DNA from: JABMRF01 sp964584985 | Lineage (GTDB): Bacteria > Patescibacteriota > Patescibacteriia > UBA11705 > JABHMO01 | Length of the DNA stretch: 64,000 nt | Direction of reading: 5' to 3' | Assembly (NCBI GenBank): GCA_964584985.1 | Contig: CAZPBK010000003.1 | Location: forward strand, 11,284-75,283 | Shown: piece by piece, positions 7,842 to 14,757 of the stretch | Position numbering within the stretch: position 1 is the first letter of the stretch | How the letters are laid out: each line of letters opens with the position of its first letter | Notes under the pieces: generated by a model | Database searches by the model: none | Seen by the model: the letters and a program-made list of their open reading frames with translations, nothing else | What the model was told of the DNA's origin: nothing | Made by a program: the position numbers and the translations under genes

Positions 7842-8717
7842 TCAAACATCGACCAGGTTGACTTTATTTACTCTGGTTTCTTGTTGTTTTCCCTCTTCCG
7901 GATATGATATGGCTACCGCCTTGAATACTGTAGCTTCAAAAACCAGTTGGGGAATTTGCGGGCAAAAAGACCATTGTTTGAGTCTTTTTCTAATTTCACC
8001 AAAAAGCGTTTTCCCACCAATTTCCGTTTTTTGATGTTTTTGTATTAAACTTTGATAATCCCCTTGTTTTTTCTCAAGAGTTGTGTGAATTTGTTCACGA
8101 ACAAATTCTTTGATAGAGCGACAGGAATACTCCACAATCACAAATCTGTATACCAGATCCCAAGGCAAGGGTTTTGTTCCAGGACTCAGTTCTATTTTAA
8201 GCCTGACACTGGCTTTAGCGCCTTGACTTTTGGCTGATAGCAAGTACCTTTTTTTTAGACCACTTTTTTCCAGATTGAGTAAGTGAGTCTCAGTTTCAGC
8301 GTTCAAATCTTTTTGCCAAAGCAGATCGTTGGAAACCTCTACAACCTTTCCTTTTTTGATGAGAATAAGGCGATTTTTCGGATTTTTGTTTTCCTCCGGA
8401 TATAGAATTTTGCGACGAGTCATAATGGATAGGAATAAAGAAAAAAGTCCGTTTGTGAGCACCATATAAATTAATGTTTTGCCTACCATGGCCAGGGGAA
8501 GCCATTGGGCGGTCAATTTTGAATGTCCCCAAAGAGCCAGGTAAGTATCATCGGCAGATATGGCAAAACTGTATTTTTGAACTTGGGTGGCCAGAAAAAT
8601 ACTCAGAATGATCAATAGCCAGTGAATTATTCCTTTATTTATATAGACTTTTTTGAAAAGTCTTCTGGCTGCGGAATGGTTAACTTTGGGAGGGGGTTCC
8701 ATAGCAAAAAGTTCCAT
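7842..8717 (-). CDS. Orphan membrane protein, two predicted helices
   Basis: I do not recognise this 291-residue protein. Hydrophobic segments lie at about 30-48 (GIIHWLLIILSIFLATQV) and 76-98, followed by a cytoplasmic-type soluble region containing VRLKIELSPGTKPLPWDL and a Lys/Gln-rich helical stretch. The overall order, a short membrane anchor followed by an alpha/beta domain and a helical region, vaguely recalls SPFH/band-7 proteins, but no motif proves it. It is a single-gene unit with a strong promoter, Shine-Dalgarno AAAAGGAG five bases before the ATG, and its own terminator. Confidence 0.65.
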   Translation of the reverse strand: MELFAMEPPPKVNHSAARRLFKKVYINKGIIHWLLIILSIFLATQVQKYSFAISADDTYLALWGHSKLTAQWLPLAMVGKTLIYMVLTNGLFSLFLSIMTRRKILYPEENKNPKNRLILIKKGKVVEVSNDLLWQKDLNAETETHLLNLEKSGLKKRYLLSAKSQGAKASVRLKIELSPGTKPLPWDLVYRFVIVEYSCRSIKEFVREQIHTTLEKKQGDYQSLIQKHQKTEIGGKTLFGEIRKRLKQWSFCPQIPQLVFEATVFKAVAISYPEEGKQQETRVNKVNLVDV

Positions 8718-8762
8718 TTTAACTCCTTTTTCGGTTGTTAAAGGGCTTGATTGTCTTAATGT

Positions 8763-8791
8763 AAATTAACGGAAAGATAGTTTTTTGTCAA
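8763..8791 (-). promoter_or_regulatory. Promoter of the 7842-8717 orphan
   Basis: TTGACA and TAATTT with 17-bp spacing on the minus strand, about 45 bp ahead of the start codon. Confidence 0.6.
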
Positions 8792-8845
8792 GCTAATTTG
8801 ATGACAATTTTGTGTCGCATAATATTTATGTTAAAATAAAAACAT

Positions 8846-9697
8846 ATGAAAGAGTTAATAAACCAATTTTTAGAATATTTGGAAAAAAAAGAACTGAATC
8901 CGCAAACGGTCAGAAATTATGATTTTTATTTAAGAAGGTTTTTTAAATGGTTTGATCGACAAAAAATAAAAAACATGGCCGAATTAAATGAAAAAGATGT
9001 TAAAAGATACAAGACCTGGTTGAAAAGAATAAAAAATCCGGTAAAGAAAATATATTTAAGCGAACAAACTCAGCTTTATCATTTGATTGCTTTAAGGGCT
9101 TTTTTGCGGTTTCTTGAAAAAAGTAGAATAAAGGCTTTGAATTATAAAAAAGTTAAACTTTTTGAAAATAACAATAAAAATATTGAATTTTTGTTAAAAT
9201 CAGAAATACAAAGGCTACTTGACTCCCCCACAAAAGTTAAACAAGATAAAATTTTAACTGCCAGAGACAAAGCTCTTTTGGAACTAATTTCACAAACCGG
9301 ATTAAAGGTTTCACAAATAGCCTTATTGAAGATAAAAGATGTGGATTTGAAACAAAAAAAGTTAAAATTAAAAAATAAGGTTGTTGATTTGGACAACCAA
9401 ACGAGTTATTGGTTGAAAAAGTATATAAAAACAAGAAAAAACAACTCAGAACCGTTGTTTATCCGTCACGACAGAGCGGCCGGAACGGAAAAGTTCAGCC
9501 CCCTTTCTCCCAGAAGCATGGAAAGGATTGTTTTGAGATATGGAAGAGCGGCCGGTCTGGAAAAAAGAATCACACCCCGAATACTGCGCAATTCTTACTT
9601 GATAAGTTTCGTAAAAAACAGCAATGTTTCCAAATTCAAAAAACATTTTGATTATAAAAGTAACACTACTTTTCAAAGATATAAAAATTTACATTAA
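8846..9697 (+). CDS. Xer-like tyrosine recombinase with a degenerate active site
   Basis: The 283-residue protein has an N-terminal SAM-like core-binding domain (about 1-95) and a C-terminal catalytic domain (about 115-283). The nucleophile Y279, the arginine R248 of box II and H267 are present. The first catalytic arginine is lysine (K154 in TGLKVSQ where Xer proteins have TGLRVSE), and the box II His is Arg (R245 in TPRILRNSY). It may be a chromosome-dimer or integrase-type enzyme with altered chemistry, or an inactive DNA binder. It lies near a tRNA-Arg, nested inverted repeats and two parS sites. No Shine-Dalgarno precedes it. Confidence 0.85.
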   Translation: MKELINQFLEYLEKKELNPQTVRNYDFYLRRFFKWFDRQKIKNMAELNEKDVKRYKTWLKRIKNPVKKIYLSEQTQLYHLIALRAFLRFLEKSRIKALNYKKVKLFENNNKNIEFLLKSEIQRLLDSPTKVKQDKILTARDKALLELISQTGLKVSQIALLKIKDVDLKQKKLKLKNKVVDLDNQTSYWLKKYIKTRKNNSEPLFIRHDRAAGTEKFSPLSPRSMERIVLRYGRAAGLEKRITPRILRNSYLISFVKNSNVSKFKKHFDYKSNTTFQRYKNLH

Positions 9698-9795
9698 ATA
9701 ATTTTTTTGCTACAATATCAAAGCAGTTGAAGTACCCGCCTTGAGAAGTTATCTTTTTCTTCTTTCTTCCATTTTTGAACTATCCTACCAAAATC

Positions 9796-9826
9796 GGCTC
9801 GCGCTCATAGTGCGAGTCGCCTTTCT
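9796..9826 (+). terminator. Possible terminator between the recombinase gene and tRNA-Arg
   Basis: GGCTCGC and GCGAGTC (one wobble) form a stem followed by CGCCTTTCTTT. It lies about 100 bp past the recombinase stop codon and just ahead of the tRNA promoter. Confidence 0.5.
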
Positions 9827-9829
9827 TTA

Positions 9830-9858
9830 TTGACAATAACAAAAAAAATTGTTAGTAT
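9830..9858 (+). promoter_or_regulatory. Promoter of tRNA-Arg(TCT)
   Basis: TTGACA, 17 bp, TAGTAT, about 50 bp ahead of the mature tRNA end. Confidence 0.6.
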
Positions 9859-9912
9859 TTTAATGATGTAATTAAGAGAAGTTGGACATATTTGTTTATT
9901 GTATTATTTTTT

Positions 9913-9989
9913 GTCCCGGTAGCTCAGCTGGATAGAGCAACAGCCTTCTAAGCTGTAGGTCGCTGGTTCGAATCCAGCCCGGGACGCCA
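9913..9989 (+). tRNA. tRNA-Arg (anticodon TCT), CCA encoded
   Basis: A complete cloverleaf is visible: acceptor GTCCCGG with CCGGGAC, D-arm GCTC/GAGC, anticodon stem ACAGC/GCTGT with loop CTTCTAA (anticodon TCT), and T-arm GCTGG/CCAGC around TTCGAAT. The discriminator G and an encoded CCA end at 9989. It reads AGA codons, which are frequent in this AT-rich genome. Confidence 0.97.
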
Positions 9990-10018
9990 TTGAAAAGCTT
10001 AAAATTTCTAGCTGTTAG

Positions 10019-10075
10019 TTGAATTTTATCAAAACATTGATTATCAATGTTCCGGTTTTAACAAAGAAAATTCAA
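10019..10075. repeat. Nested inverted repeats beside tRNA-Arg
   Basis: An outer 9-bp repeat (TTGAATTTT at 10019-10027, AAAATTCAA at 10067-10075) encloses a near-perfect palindrome AACATTGAT-T-ATCAATGTT (10033-10051). No T-run follows, so it does not look like a terminator. It could be a recombinase or regulator site. Confidence 0.5.
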
Positions 10076-10111
10076 TTTAAGTTTAACTTGATAAATAATT
10101 ATAGTAAAAAT

Positions 10112-10189
10112 ATGAACAAGAAGAAAAAGGTAGCGAAAAAAAAGCAAGAAAAAAAACAAGGGAAAAAGGTTAATGTGAGATATAGGTAG
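10112..10189 (+). CDS. Possible 25-residue lysine-rich micropeptide
   Basis: An ATG opens 25 codons that are almost half Lys, with several Gln and Val, and end VNVRYR. The AT-rich leader without a Shine-Dalgarno motif looks like those of the housekeeping genes here. There are no other clues. In AT-rich DNA a run of AAA codons can arise by chance, so this is only a candidate. Confidence 0.25.
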   Translation: MNKKKKVAKKKQEKKQGKKVNVRYR

Positions 10190-10274
10190 AATTTACCTTA
10201 TTATATTTTACGACACAAGAAGTGTTTTTATTTTAGTAAAGTTGTAGTAAATCTTTTTGATTTTAATAATGAAA

Positions 10275-10290
10275 TGTTCCACGTGGAACA
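10275..10290. promoter_or_regulatory. parS centromere site 1
   Basis: TGTTCCACGTGGAACA is a perfect 16-bp palindrome identical to the ParB-binding parS sequence known from pseudomonads and one symmetric change from the Bacillus subtilis type. The symmetry extends to 24 bp (10271-10294). ParB/Spo0J loads here for chromosome segregation, usually near the origin. Its partner site is 602 bp away. Confidence 0.85.
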
Positions 10291-10415
10291 TTTCTGATAT
10301 GGGAATATTTTGGTTAGGATGTATGTGGTTTTGTGTGGTTATTGTCAGCGGTAATATTACGGGCACTTTGAGGGAAGGGAATGATCGATAAATGTAAATA
10401 TGTACAGTCTTTTGT

Positions 10416-10490
10416 GTCCCCATAGTTCAACAGGAAGAACAGCGGCCTCCTAAGCCGCGGATGGAGGTTCAATTCCTTCTGGGGGCACCA
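10416..10490 (+). tRNA. tRNA-Arg (anticodon CCT), CCA encoded
   Basis: Acceptor GTCCCCA pairs with TGGGGGC (one G-T), the anticodon stem is GCGGC/GCCGC with loop CTCCTAA (anticodon CCT), and the T-arm GGAGG/CCTTC surrounds TTCAATT. CCA is encoded at 10488-10490. It reads AGG codons. It lies between the two parS sites. A weak hairpin, AACG...CGTTTTTTT, follows near 10507-10528 as a likely terminator. Confidence 0.95.
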
Positions 10491-11036
10491 TTCTTTCCTG
10501 CTGTTAAACGGCTTACTAGTCGTTTTTTTATTTTTTGTGGATAAACTGTTAAAAAATGGTGAGTTTTGGGTCTATTTGTCCACATTTGGTTGTTTGGGGT
10601 ATGATTTTGTGTTTTTGACGGAGGCTTATCTGTAGGTTTTATCTTTGTATAGTACGGCATAATGACTTAATAGTCTATTAATCTTGATTTTGAGTGAGTT
10701 ATGTCTTGTTGTGGCAAATTAAATGATATATAAAGACAGTTTAATACGATTTGTAAAATGCTTAGCTTAAGTTTTAGCGTAAAGGTTTATTTGTTGCTTT
10801 TTTCGTTGCTGTTTTGATTTTGATGAGTAAGGGATAAGATTGATTTTGGAAGAAAAAAAGAAAGACTAATTAAAAAAAAGGAGTGTTTATATGTTCCACG
10901 TGGAACATATTTGAGTCGGGTTTTGTATTAATTGGAAAAATGTCTTTTTTTTAGAGCAAATAAAGAGTCGTAAAATATTTTTTTGTTTGGATTTTTTATA
11001 AAAAAGTTAAGGTTCAATAAAAAGATAAAACAAAAA
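10491..11036. other. Gene-poor AT-rich spacer with DnaA-box-like sites
   Basis: About 550 bp with no convincing gene. It holds the tRNA terminator, an exact DnaA box (TGTGGATAA, 10536-10544), a one-mismatch box (TTGTCCACA, 10576-10584) and parS site 2. The combination recalls an origin-proximal region, but the boxes are too few and the gene orientation does not switch here, so an origin is not established. Confidence 0.35.
10892..10907. promoter_or_regulatory. parS centromere site 2
   Basis: A second exact copy of TGTTCCACGTGGAACA, with symmetry extending to 22 bp (10889-10910). The flanks differ from site 1, so the two are not a simple duplication of a longer segment. Confidence 0.85.
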
Positions 11037-11064
11037 AACCCGTTCAGCAAGGTGAGCGGGTTTT
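11036..11064 (-). terminator. Terminator after the 11085-11480 orphan
   Basis: ACCCGCTCA and TGAACGGGT form a stem followed by seven T on the minus strand. Confidence 0.75.
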
Positions 11065-11084
11065 ATTTTCTTTTACGGCTGGGA

Positions 11085-11480
11085 TCAGATTTGGAATTTC
11101 AAGGCTTCACTTGGCTTTGAGAAAAACTTCAGATCAAAGTAATATTCCTGCTTATTGCCTTTTGGCCCGAATATAACCAATTCTTGTCCATCCACTTGAA
11201 TGGTAATTTCCGCATAATCTAAAAGACTGAAAGCAATGTTTGTTTTGTAGAAAAAATGGGTTAACAATTTAACCAAGTTGTCCCAAAGATGATCTCCGCG
11301 TGAAATGATTTGAAAATAAAGGGTTTCTTCCGCATAATCTTCTGAGTTTTTTCTTGGCAAACAGTCAATGGCGGTCATTTCCCATATCCTCGGGGTTTTT
11401 CCATTGGTAAACTTTTTTAGAAATGGACGGTGTGCTCTGATTTGTCCAACAACATAGGTTGCTCTTTTTTGATGATCCAT
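11085..11480 (-). CDS. Orphan protein, function unknown
   Basis: I do not recognise this 131-residue soluble protein. It has no signal peptide or membrane helix. The order of predicted strands and helices, ending with EITIQVDGQELVIFGPKG, suggests a compact alpha/beta fold. It has all the marks of the orphan class in this window: promoter TTGACA-17-TAGAAT (11510-11538), Shine-Dalgarno AGGAGG seven bases before the ATG, a TGA stop and its own terminator. Confidence 0.65.
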   Translation of the reverse strand: MDHQKRATYVVGQIRAHRPFLKKFTNGKTPRIWEMTAIDCLPRKNSEDYAEETLYFQIISRGDHLWDNLVKLLTHFFYKTNIAFSLLDYAEITIQVDGQELVIFGPKGNKQEYYFDLKFFSKPSEALKFQI

Positions 11481-11509
11481 TTCTTCCTCCTGGCTAAGTT
11501 ACAATTAAT

Positions 11510-11538
11510 ATTCTAGATAAAAATTGTGTTTTTGTCAA
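11510..11538 (-). promoter_or_regulatory. Promoter of the 11085-11480 orphan
   Basis: TTGACA, 17 bp, TAGAAT on the minus strand, starting just past the terminator of the preceding orphan. Confidence 0.7.
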
Positions 11539-11540
11539 CA

Positions 11541-11569
11541 AAAAACCCTGCTTGCCTTGGCAAGCAGGG
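11541..11569 (-). terminator. Terminator after the 11576-11821 orphan
   Basis: CCCTGCTTGCC and GGCAAGCAGGG form a perfect 11-bp stem with a 2-nt loop before a T-run on the minus strand. Confidence 0.9.
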
Positions 11570-11575
11570 ACGAGC

Positions 11576-11821
11576 TTATTTGCGGTAAAGAAAAGCCTTT
11601 TGTTCCCATCCTTCGGGGACTTTTTTTACCTTAGGTGAAAAAACAATGATCTTGGCATTGTTTTCTATGGATTTCTCAAGAAGTCTTTTTCTCAGTTCTT
11701 TTTTTATTTGCTTCTTATCCATTTTTTTACCCTCTTTTTTTCCTATAATTTGTACAATGGTTTGCGCCAATTTTCCCCCCAGCATTTTTACAGTTGCTTC
11801 GTCTGTTACTTTTGGAATCAT
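11576..11821 (-). CDS. Small orphan protein, function unknown
   Basis: An 81-residue basic protein with a lysine-rich centre (KKEGKKMDKKQIKKELRKRL) and the end KVPEGWEQKAFLYRK. No known motif is visible. Nucleic-acid binding is conceivable from the charge but unproven. The leader holds AAGGAGGGGGG ahead of the ATG, a promoter-like TTGCAA-16-TACTAT, and a 14-bp palindrome ATTTCTCGAGAAAT (11836-11849) that could be an operator. Confidence 0.6.
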   Translation of the reverse strand: MIPKVTDEATVKMLGGKLAQTIVQIIGKKEGKKMDKKQIKKELRKRLLEKSIENNAKIIVFSPKVKKVPEGWEQKAFLYRK

Positions 11822-11980
11822 TCCCCCCTCCTTTTATTTCTCGAGAAATATAGTAGCAAAATAAATAGAATTTGCAAATGATTACTCCGGTAGGGTCATA
11901 TCTAAATTCCTAAAAAAGTCATTCAGCAGTTTGAATATATAGGGTTTATTCATCGATTCGTTAATGTTTGTATATCATAT

Positions 11981-12501
11981 TTAATAGGTTCTGTTTTGAC
12001 GATTTTTTTTGGCCAGTATTTTTTTACCTTTTGGATCATACAGATGGTAAAAGATAAATAGCCATTCCATAAACCAAGTTTTTATGGAAATCGGGTATTT
12101 AAGGGTAAAAAGATTTACACGAATTCCATATCCAAGAAAAAAGGTGATGCCCAGTCTTATGGCGTGATGCCATTGTGTGACTACCAAGATATTGTGATTT
12201 GAAATAGGGTTGTTCAATTTTTTCAATCCCAAATGGCAATTTTTAAAGCTGTCTAAGGCTTGATTTTCAATGATAATTGATTCCGCAGGAACCTTGTTTT
12301 GCCTAAATCAAAGAGCCATCAAGTCTCCGGCCGGTTTAGTTTGAATATTCGGCGGTAAAAATATTCCACCCGTAACCAGTATTTTTTCATATTCTTTGGT
12401 TTTCCATAAGTCTAAAGCTTTTTTACATCTTTGCAAAGTGTCAGCGAGAGAAAGCTTGTCTTTTTTAATTATTCCTCCGGCGGGCACAAAAAGTATTTCA
12501 T
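11981..12501 (-). pseudogene. Decayed DUF218/YdcF-like gene (one frameshift, one nonsense)
   Basis: Reading back from the intact C-terminal part (MGLKKLNNP and onward, 11981-12232), the same frame continues upstream with KPAGDLMAL, an in-frame TGA (12308-12310), and further up ILFVPAGGIIKKDKL. The only start codon with a good Shine-Dalgarno site (AAGGAGG, ATG at 12499-12501) is in another frame and stops after ten codons; one extra A in the AAA after the ATG would restore MKILFVPAGG. DUF218 features remain: the GDLMAL...VPAESIIIENQALDS block and VVTQWHHAIR. The stop probably replaced Trp. These proteins are usually envelope-associated. Confidence 0.75.
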
Positions 12502-12566
12502 TATTTCCTCCTTTTTGTCAATGAACCAAGGGGGTATATTAAGCGTTTTTGTTTTTTATGTCAAGA

Positions 12567-12785
12567 TTAAAAAATTTCAATGGTTTTATTTTTACTACCT
12601 GTGCCTTTAATTATTTTAAGATTGGATTTGGGGATTTTTAAAAATTTGCTTAAAAGTTTAAGCACTTGTTTATTGGCTTGGCCTTTTTCCGGCACGGCCG
12701 TGGTTTTTATTTCCAAAAAATCAGGACTGATTTGTTTGACTTTGTTTTCCGAAGCCTTGGTAGTCACTTTAAGTTTGATTTTCAT
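12567..12785 (-). CDS. DUF167/YggU-family protein
   Basis: The 72-residue protein matches the small DUF167 family: an N-terminal strand MKIKLKVTTKASENKV, the loop VPEKGQANKQVLKLLSK and the end SKNKTIEIF. The GxAN motif (here GQAN) and the following helix are the family hallmark. The biochemical role is not known. It starts 9 bp after the inositol-monophosphatase-family gene and is probably co-transcribed. Confidence 0.85.
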   Translation of the reverse strand: MKIKLKVTTKASENKVKQISPDFLEIKTTAVPEKGQANKQVLKLLSKFLKIPKSNLKIIKGTGSKNKTIEIF

Positions 12786-12794
12786 ATTTTGAGT

Positions 12795-13556
12795 TTATAA
12801 TTCTTTGAGTAGTGAGGAATGAATTTTTCCGTTACTGGCGATCATGTCCGAAGAATCCAAATGCCATTTTTTATTTTCAAAATCAGTGACTTTTCCTCCG
12901 GCTTCTCTGACTAAAAGTATGCCACCGGCCACATCCCAACGCAAAGCTCCGGGAATAATTATGCAGTCGGTGATTCCTCTGGCCACAAAAGCCAATTCAA
13001 TGGCGGCCGCTCCCAATTGGCGATGATCACGGGCTTTTAATTTTAATTTCTTATATATTTTTATGGCTCTTTTTATGTCCTTTTCCGTAGAGCCGTGACA
13101 AAAAGTTAAAAACGAATTTTCAATTTTATTTCTTTGGGAAACATGGATTTTTTTATTATTGCAAAAGGAGCCTTTGTTTTTTTCCGCAGTATAAAGTTCA
13201 TCCAGAACAGGATAATAAATAACACTTTGTTTAATTTCGTTTTTATAAAATAGTCCAATGGAAACCGCAAAGATTGGGTTGTGCATAAAAAAGTTTGTCG
13301 TACCATCCAGCGGGTCAATCACCCAAAGGTAATCGGAATTGGATTTAATATGTCCGGCTTCTTCGGATAGAATTTGGTGACCGGGAAAGTGTTTTTTTAT
13401 TTTATTAATAATTATTTTTTCAGCGAGAGTGTCAGCGGTGGTGACTATTTCGTGTTTTGATTTTATTGAAGTTTGAAATTGGCGAGAGAAAAAAAGTTTT
13501 TTTAATTCCTTTCCCGCTTGTTTGGCGGTTTGTTTGGCTAAGGTTTTTGTAGTCAT
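12795..13556 (-). CDS. Inositol-monophosphatase-family phosphatase
   Basis: The 253-residue protein has the metal-binding motifs of the FIG/IMPase superfamily: LSEEAG, WVIDPLDGTTNF near residue 80 and RWDVAGGILLVREAGG near 205. It hydrolyses a phosphate monoester in a magnesium-dependent, lithium-sensitive reaction; the substrate (inositol phosphate, PAP or a sugar phosphate) cannot be told from sequence. It precedes the DUF167 gene on the same strand. Confidence 0.9.
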   Translation of the reverse strand: MTTKTLAKQTAKQAGKELKKLFFSRQFQTSIKSKHEIVTTADTLAEKIIINKIKKHFPGHQILSEEAGHIKSNSDYLWVIDPLDGTTNFFMHNPIFAVSIGLFYKNEIKQSVIYYPVLDELYTAEKNKGSFCNNKKIHVSQRNKIENSFLTFCHGSTEKDIKRAIKIYKKLKLKARDHRQLGAAAIELAFVARGITDCIIIPGALRWDVAGGILLVREAGGKVTDFENKKWHLDSSDMIASNGKIHSSLLKEL

Positions 13557-13644
13557 GATTTTTTATATTTATTTTATGATTTAATTAGAATAAATTTTTG
13601 TAATAGTCAATCAATATAAAGATTTAATCCTTTCATAGTTTTGT

Positions 13645-14250
13645 TTATTCAAAATCCTCAACACTGCCTTGGCCTTTTCTGATTATTACGGGTTGGTCGT
13701 TCGATAAATCCACTACGGTGGACGGCTCATTTTGCAAAATTCCGGCGTCAATAATCAAATCAACCTTTTCATCAAAATGTTTTTCAATTTCCAAAGGATC
13801 AGAAAAATGCGGTTGGCTGGAAAGGTTTACACTGGTGGTGACGATTGGGTGGCCGAGTTCATTAACCAGTTCTTGGCAAACTTTATTATCTGGAATGCGA
13901 ATAGCTACGGTTTTTTTATTGGGAATAAGTTTTTTTGGAACCATTTTGGTAGCTTTGAAAATAAAAGTGTAAGGTCCGGGCAAAAGTTTTTTTATGGTTC
14001 GATAGGCGTGAGTGGGGACAATGGCGTATTTAGAGATTTCTTTTAAATTCGGACAGATAAAACTAAAGCCGGTGGCTTTTTTCTTTTTGATTTTATAGAT
14101 TCTTTCCACAGCTTTGGCTGAATAAATATCACAGCCAAAACCGTAGATGGTATCGGTTGGATAGACGATTACGCCGTTGTTTTTTAAGAGGTCAACGGCT
14201 TTTTTAATTTTTGGATATTCAGGTGTGTGTTTGTTTATTTGAAAAAGCAT
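13645..14250 (-). CDS. tsaC: L-threonylcarbamoyladenylate synthase (TsaC/YrdC/Sua5)
   Basis: The 201-residue single-domain protein shows the YrdC signature GVIVYPTDTIYGFGCD (about 30-45), the motif KKKATGFSFICPN and VAIRIPDN with PIVTTSVNLSSQ. It makes threonylcarbamoyl-AMP from threonine, bicarbonate and ATP for the t6A37 modification of ANN-reading tRNAs. Its partners tsaD and tsaE lie at 22.9-24.4 kb. The short leader overlaps the region of the divergent promoter at 14286-14314. Confidence 0.95.
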   Translation of the reverse strand: MLFQINKHTPEYPKIKKAVDLLKNNGVIVYPTDTIYGFGCDIYSAKAVERIYKIKKKKATGFSFICPNLKEISKYAIVPTHAYRTIKKLLPGPYTFIFKATKMVPKKLIPNKKTVAIRIPDNKVCQELVNELGHPIVTTSVNLSSQPHFSDPLEIEKHFDEKVDLIIDAGILQNEPSTVVDLSNDQPVIIRKGQGSVEDFE

Positions 14251-14285
14251 ATTTGTCTAAATTTAGTGATTTAAATAACCTTTGG

Positions 14286-14314
14286 TTGACACGAAAGGAA
14301 AATTGTGATATAGT
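14286..14314 (+). promoter_or_regulatory. Promoter of the 14363 orphan
   Basis: TTGACA, 17 bp, TATAGT on the plus strand, about 50 bp ahead of the start codon. Confidence 0.75.
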
Positions 14315-14362
14315 AGAAAGCGTTTGTCAAAAAGTTTTTTTAATTTTTGGAGGGGGGTAATA

Positions 14363-14713
14363 ATGAAGAGAAGCAGTAAAAGAGTTATTCGGCGTGGTTT
14401 GGACAAAATCCAGCGGTTCTGGTGGATTCCGTTGGCTCTTTTAGCAGTAGTCATACTGTTGAAGGGCTTCCATGTACATGGTCAGCTCTGCCATGTGGAA
14501 AAAGCGTTTGTCCGAGCCACTGAGCAGTGTCGACCCAACAGTATTGGCGGGTTGGACTGCCATGGAGCTTGCGACAAGGTTTTGTCGCGTCGAGACGAAC
14601 TGGCTGCGGAAAATCGTTGTTTTATTCTGGGTCGCTGGAGAGTGGTTCAGGTCAATGGCGGTTCGGATCCGCGAGCCAAAACCGTGAGCATTCCCATATG
14701 CTCGCCGTTCTAA
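14363..14713 (+). CDS. Small cysteine-rich secreted or anchored orphan
   Basis: The 116-residue protein starts MKRSSKRVIRRG behind GGAGGGGGG; the in-frame ATG 13 codons upstream lacks this site. A very basic N-terminus leads into one hydrophobic helix (about 20-35), followed by a domain of about 80 residues with six cysteines in the order CH, CR, CHGAC, C, C. Six cysteines outside the membrane suggest three disulfides. The base composition is clearly richer in GC than the neighbours. No homologue is known to me. Confidence 0.6.
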   Translation: MKRSSKRVIRRGLDKIQRFWWIPLALLAVVILLKGFHVHGQLCHVEKAFVRATEQCRPNSIGGLDCHGACDKVLSRRDELAAENRCFILGRWRVVQVNGGSDPRAKTVSIPICSPF

Positions 14714-14720
14714 GAAATAT

Positions 14721-14754
14721 AGGCTTTTGCTACATTTTAGCAAGAGCCTTTTTG
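14721..14754 (+). terminator. Terminator of the 14363 orphan
   Basis: AGGCTTTTGCT and AGCAAGAGCCT form an 11-bp stem with one mismatch, followed by five T. Confidence 0.85.
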
Positions 14755-14757
14755 TTT

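Noticed and set aside
10491..11036. Chromosome origin oriC
   Set aside because: Only two DnaA-box-like sites and no orientation switch of the flanking genes; dnaA is not in the window.
12308..12310. UGA as a sense codon (as in Gracilibacteria)
   Set aside because: UGA ends several genes here (for example at 21787 and 54695) and no housekeeping gene has an internal UGA, so a stop in a pseudogene is the simpler reading.
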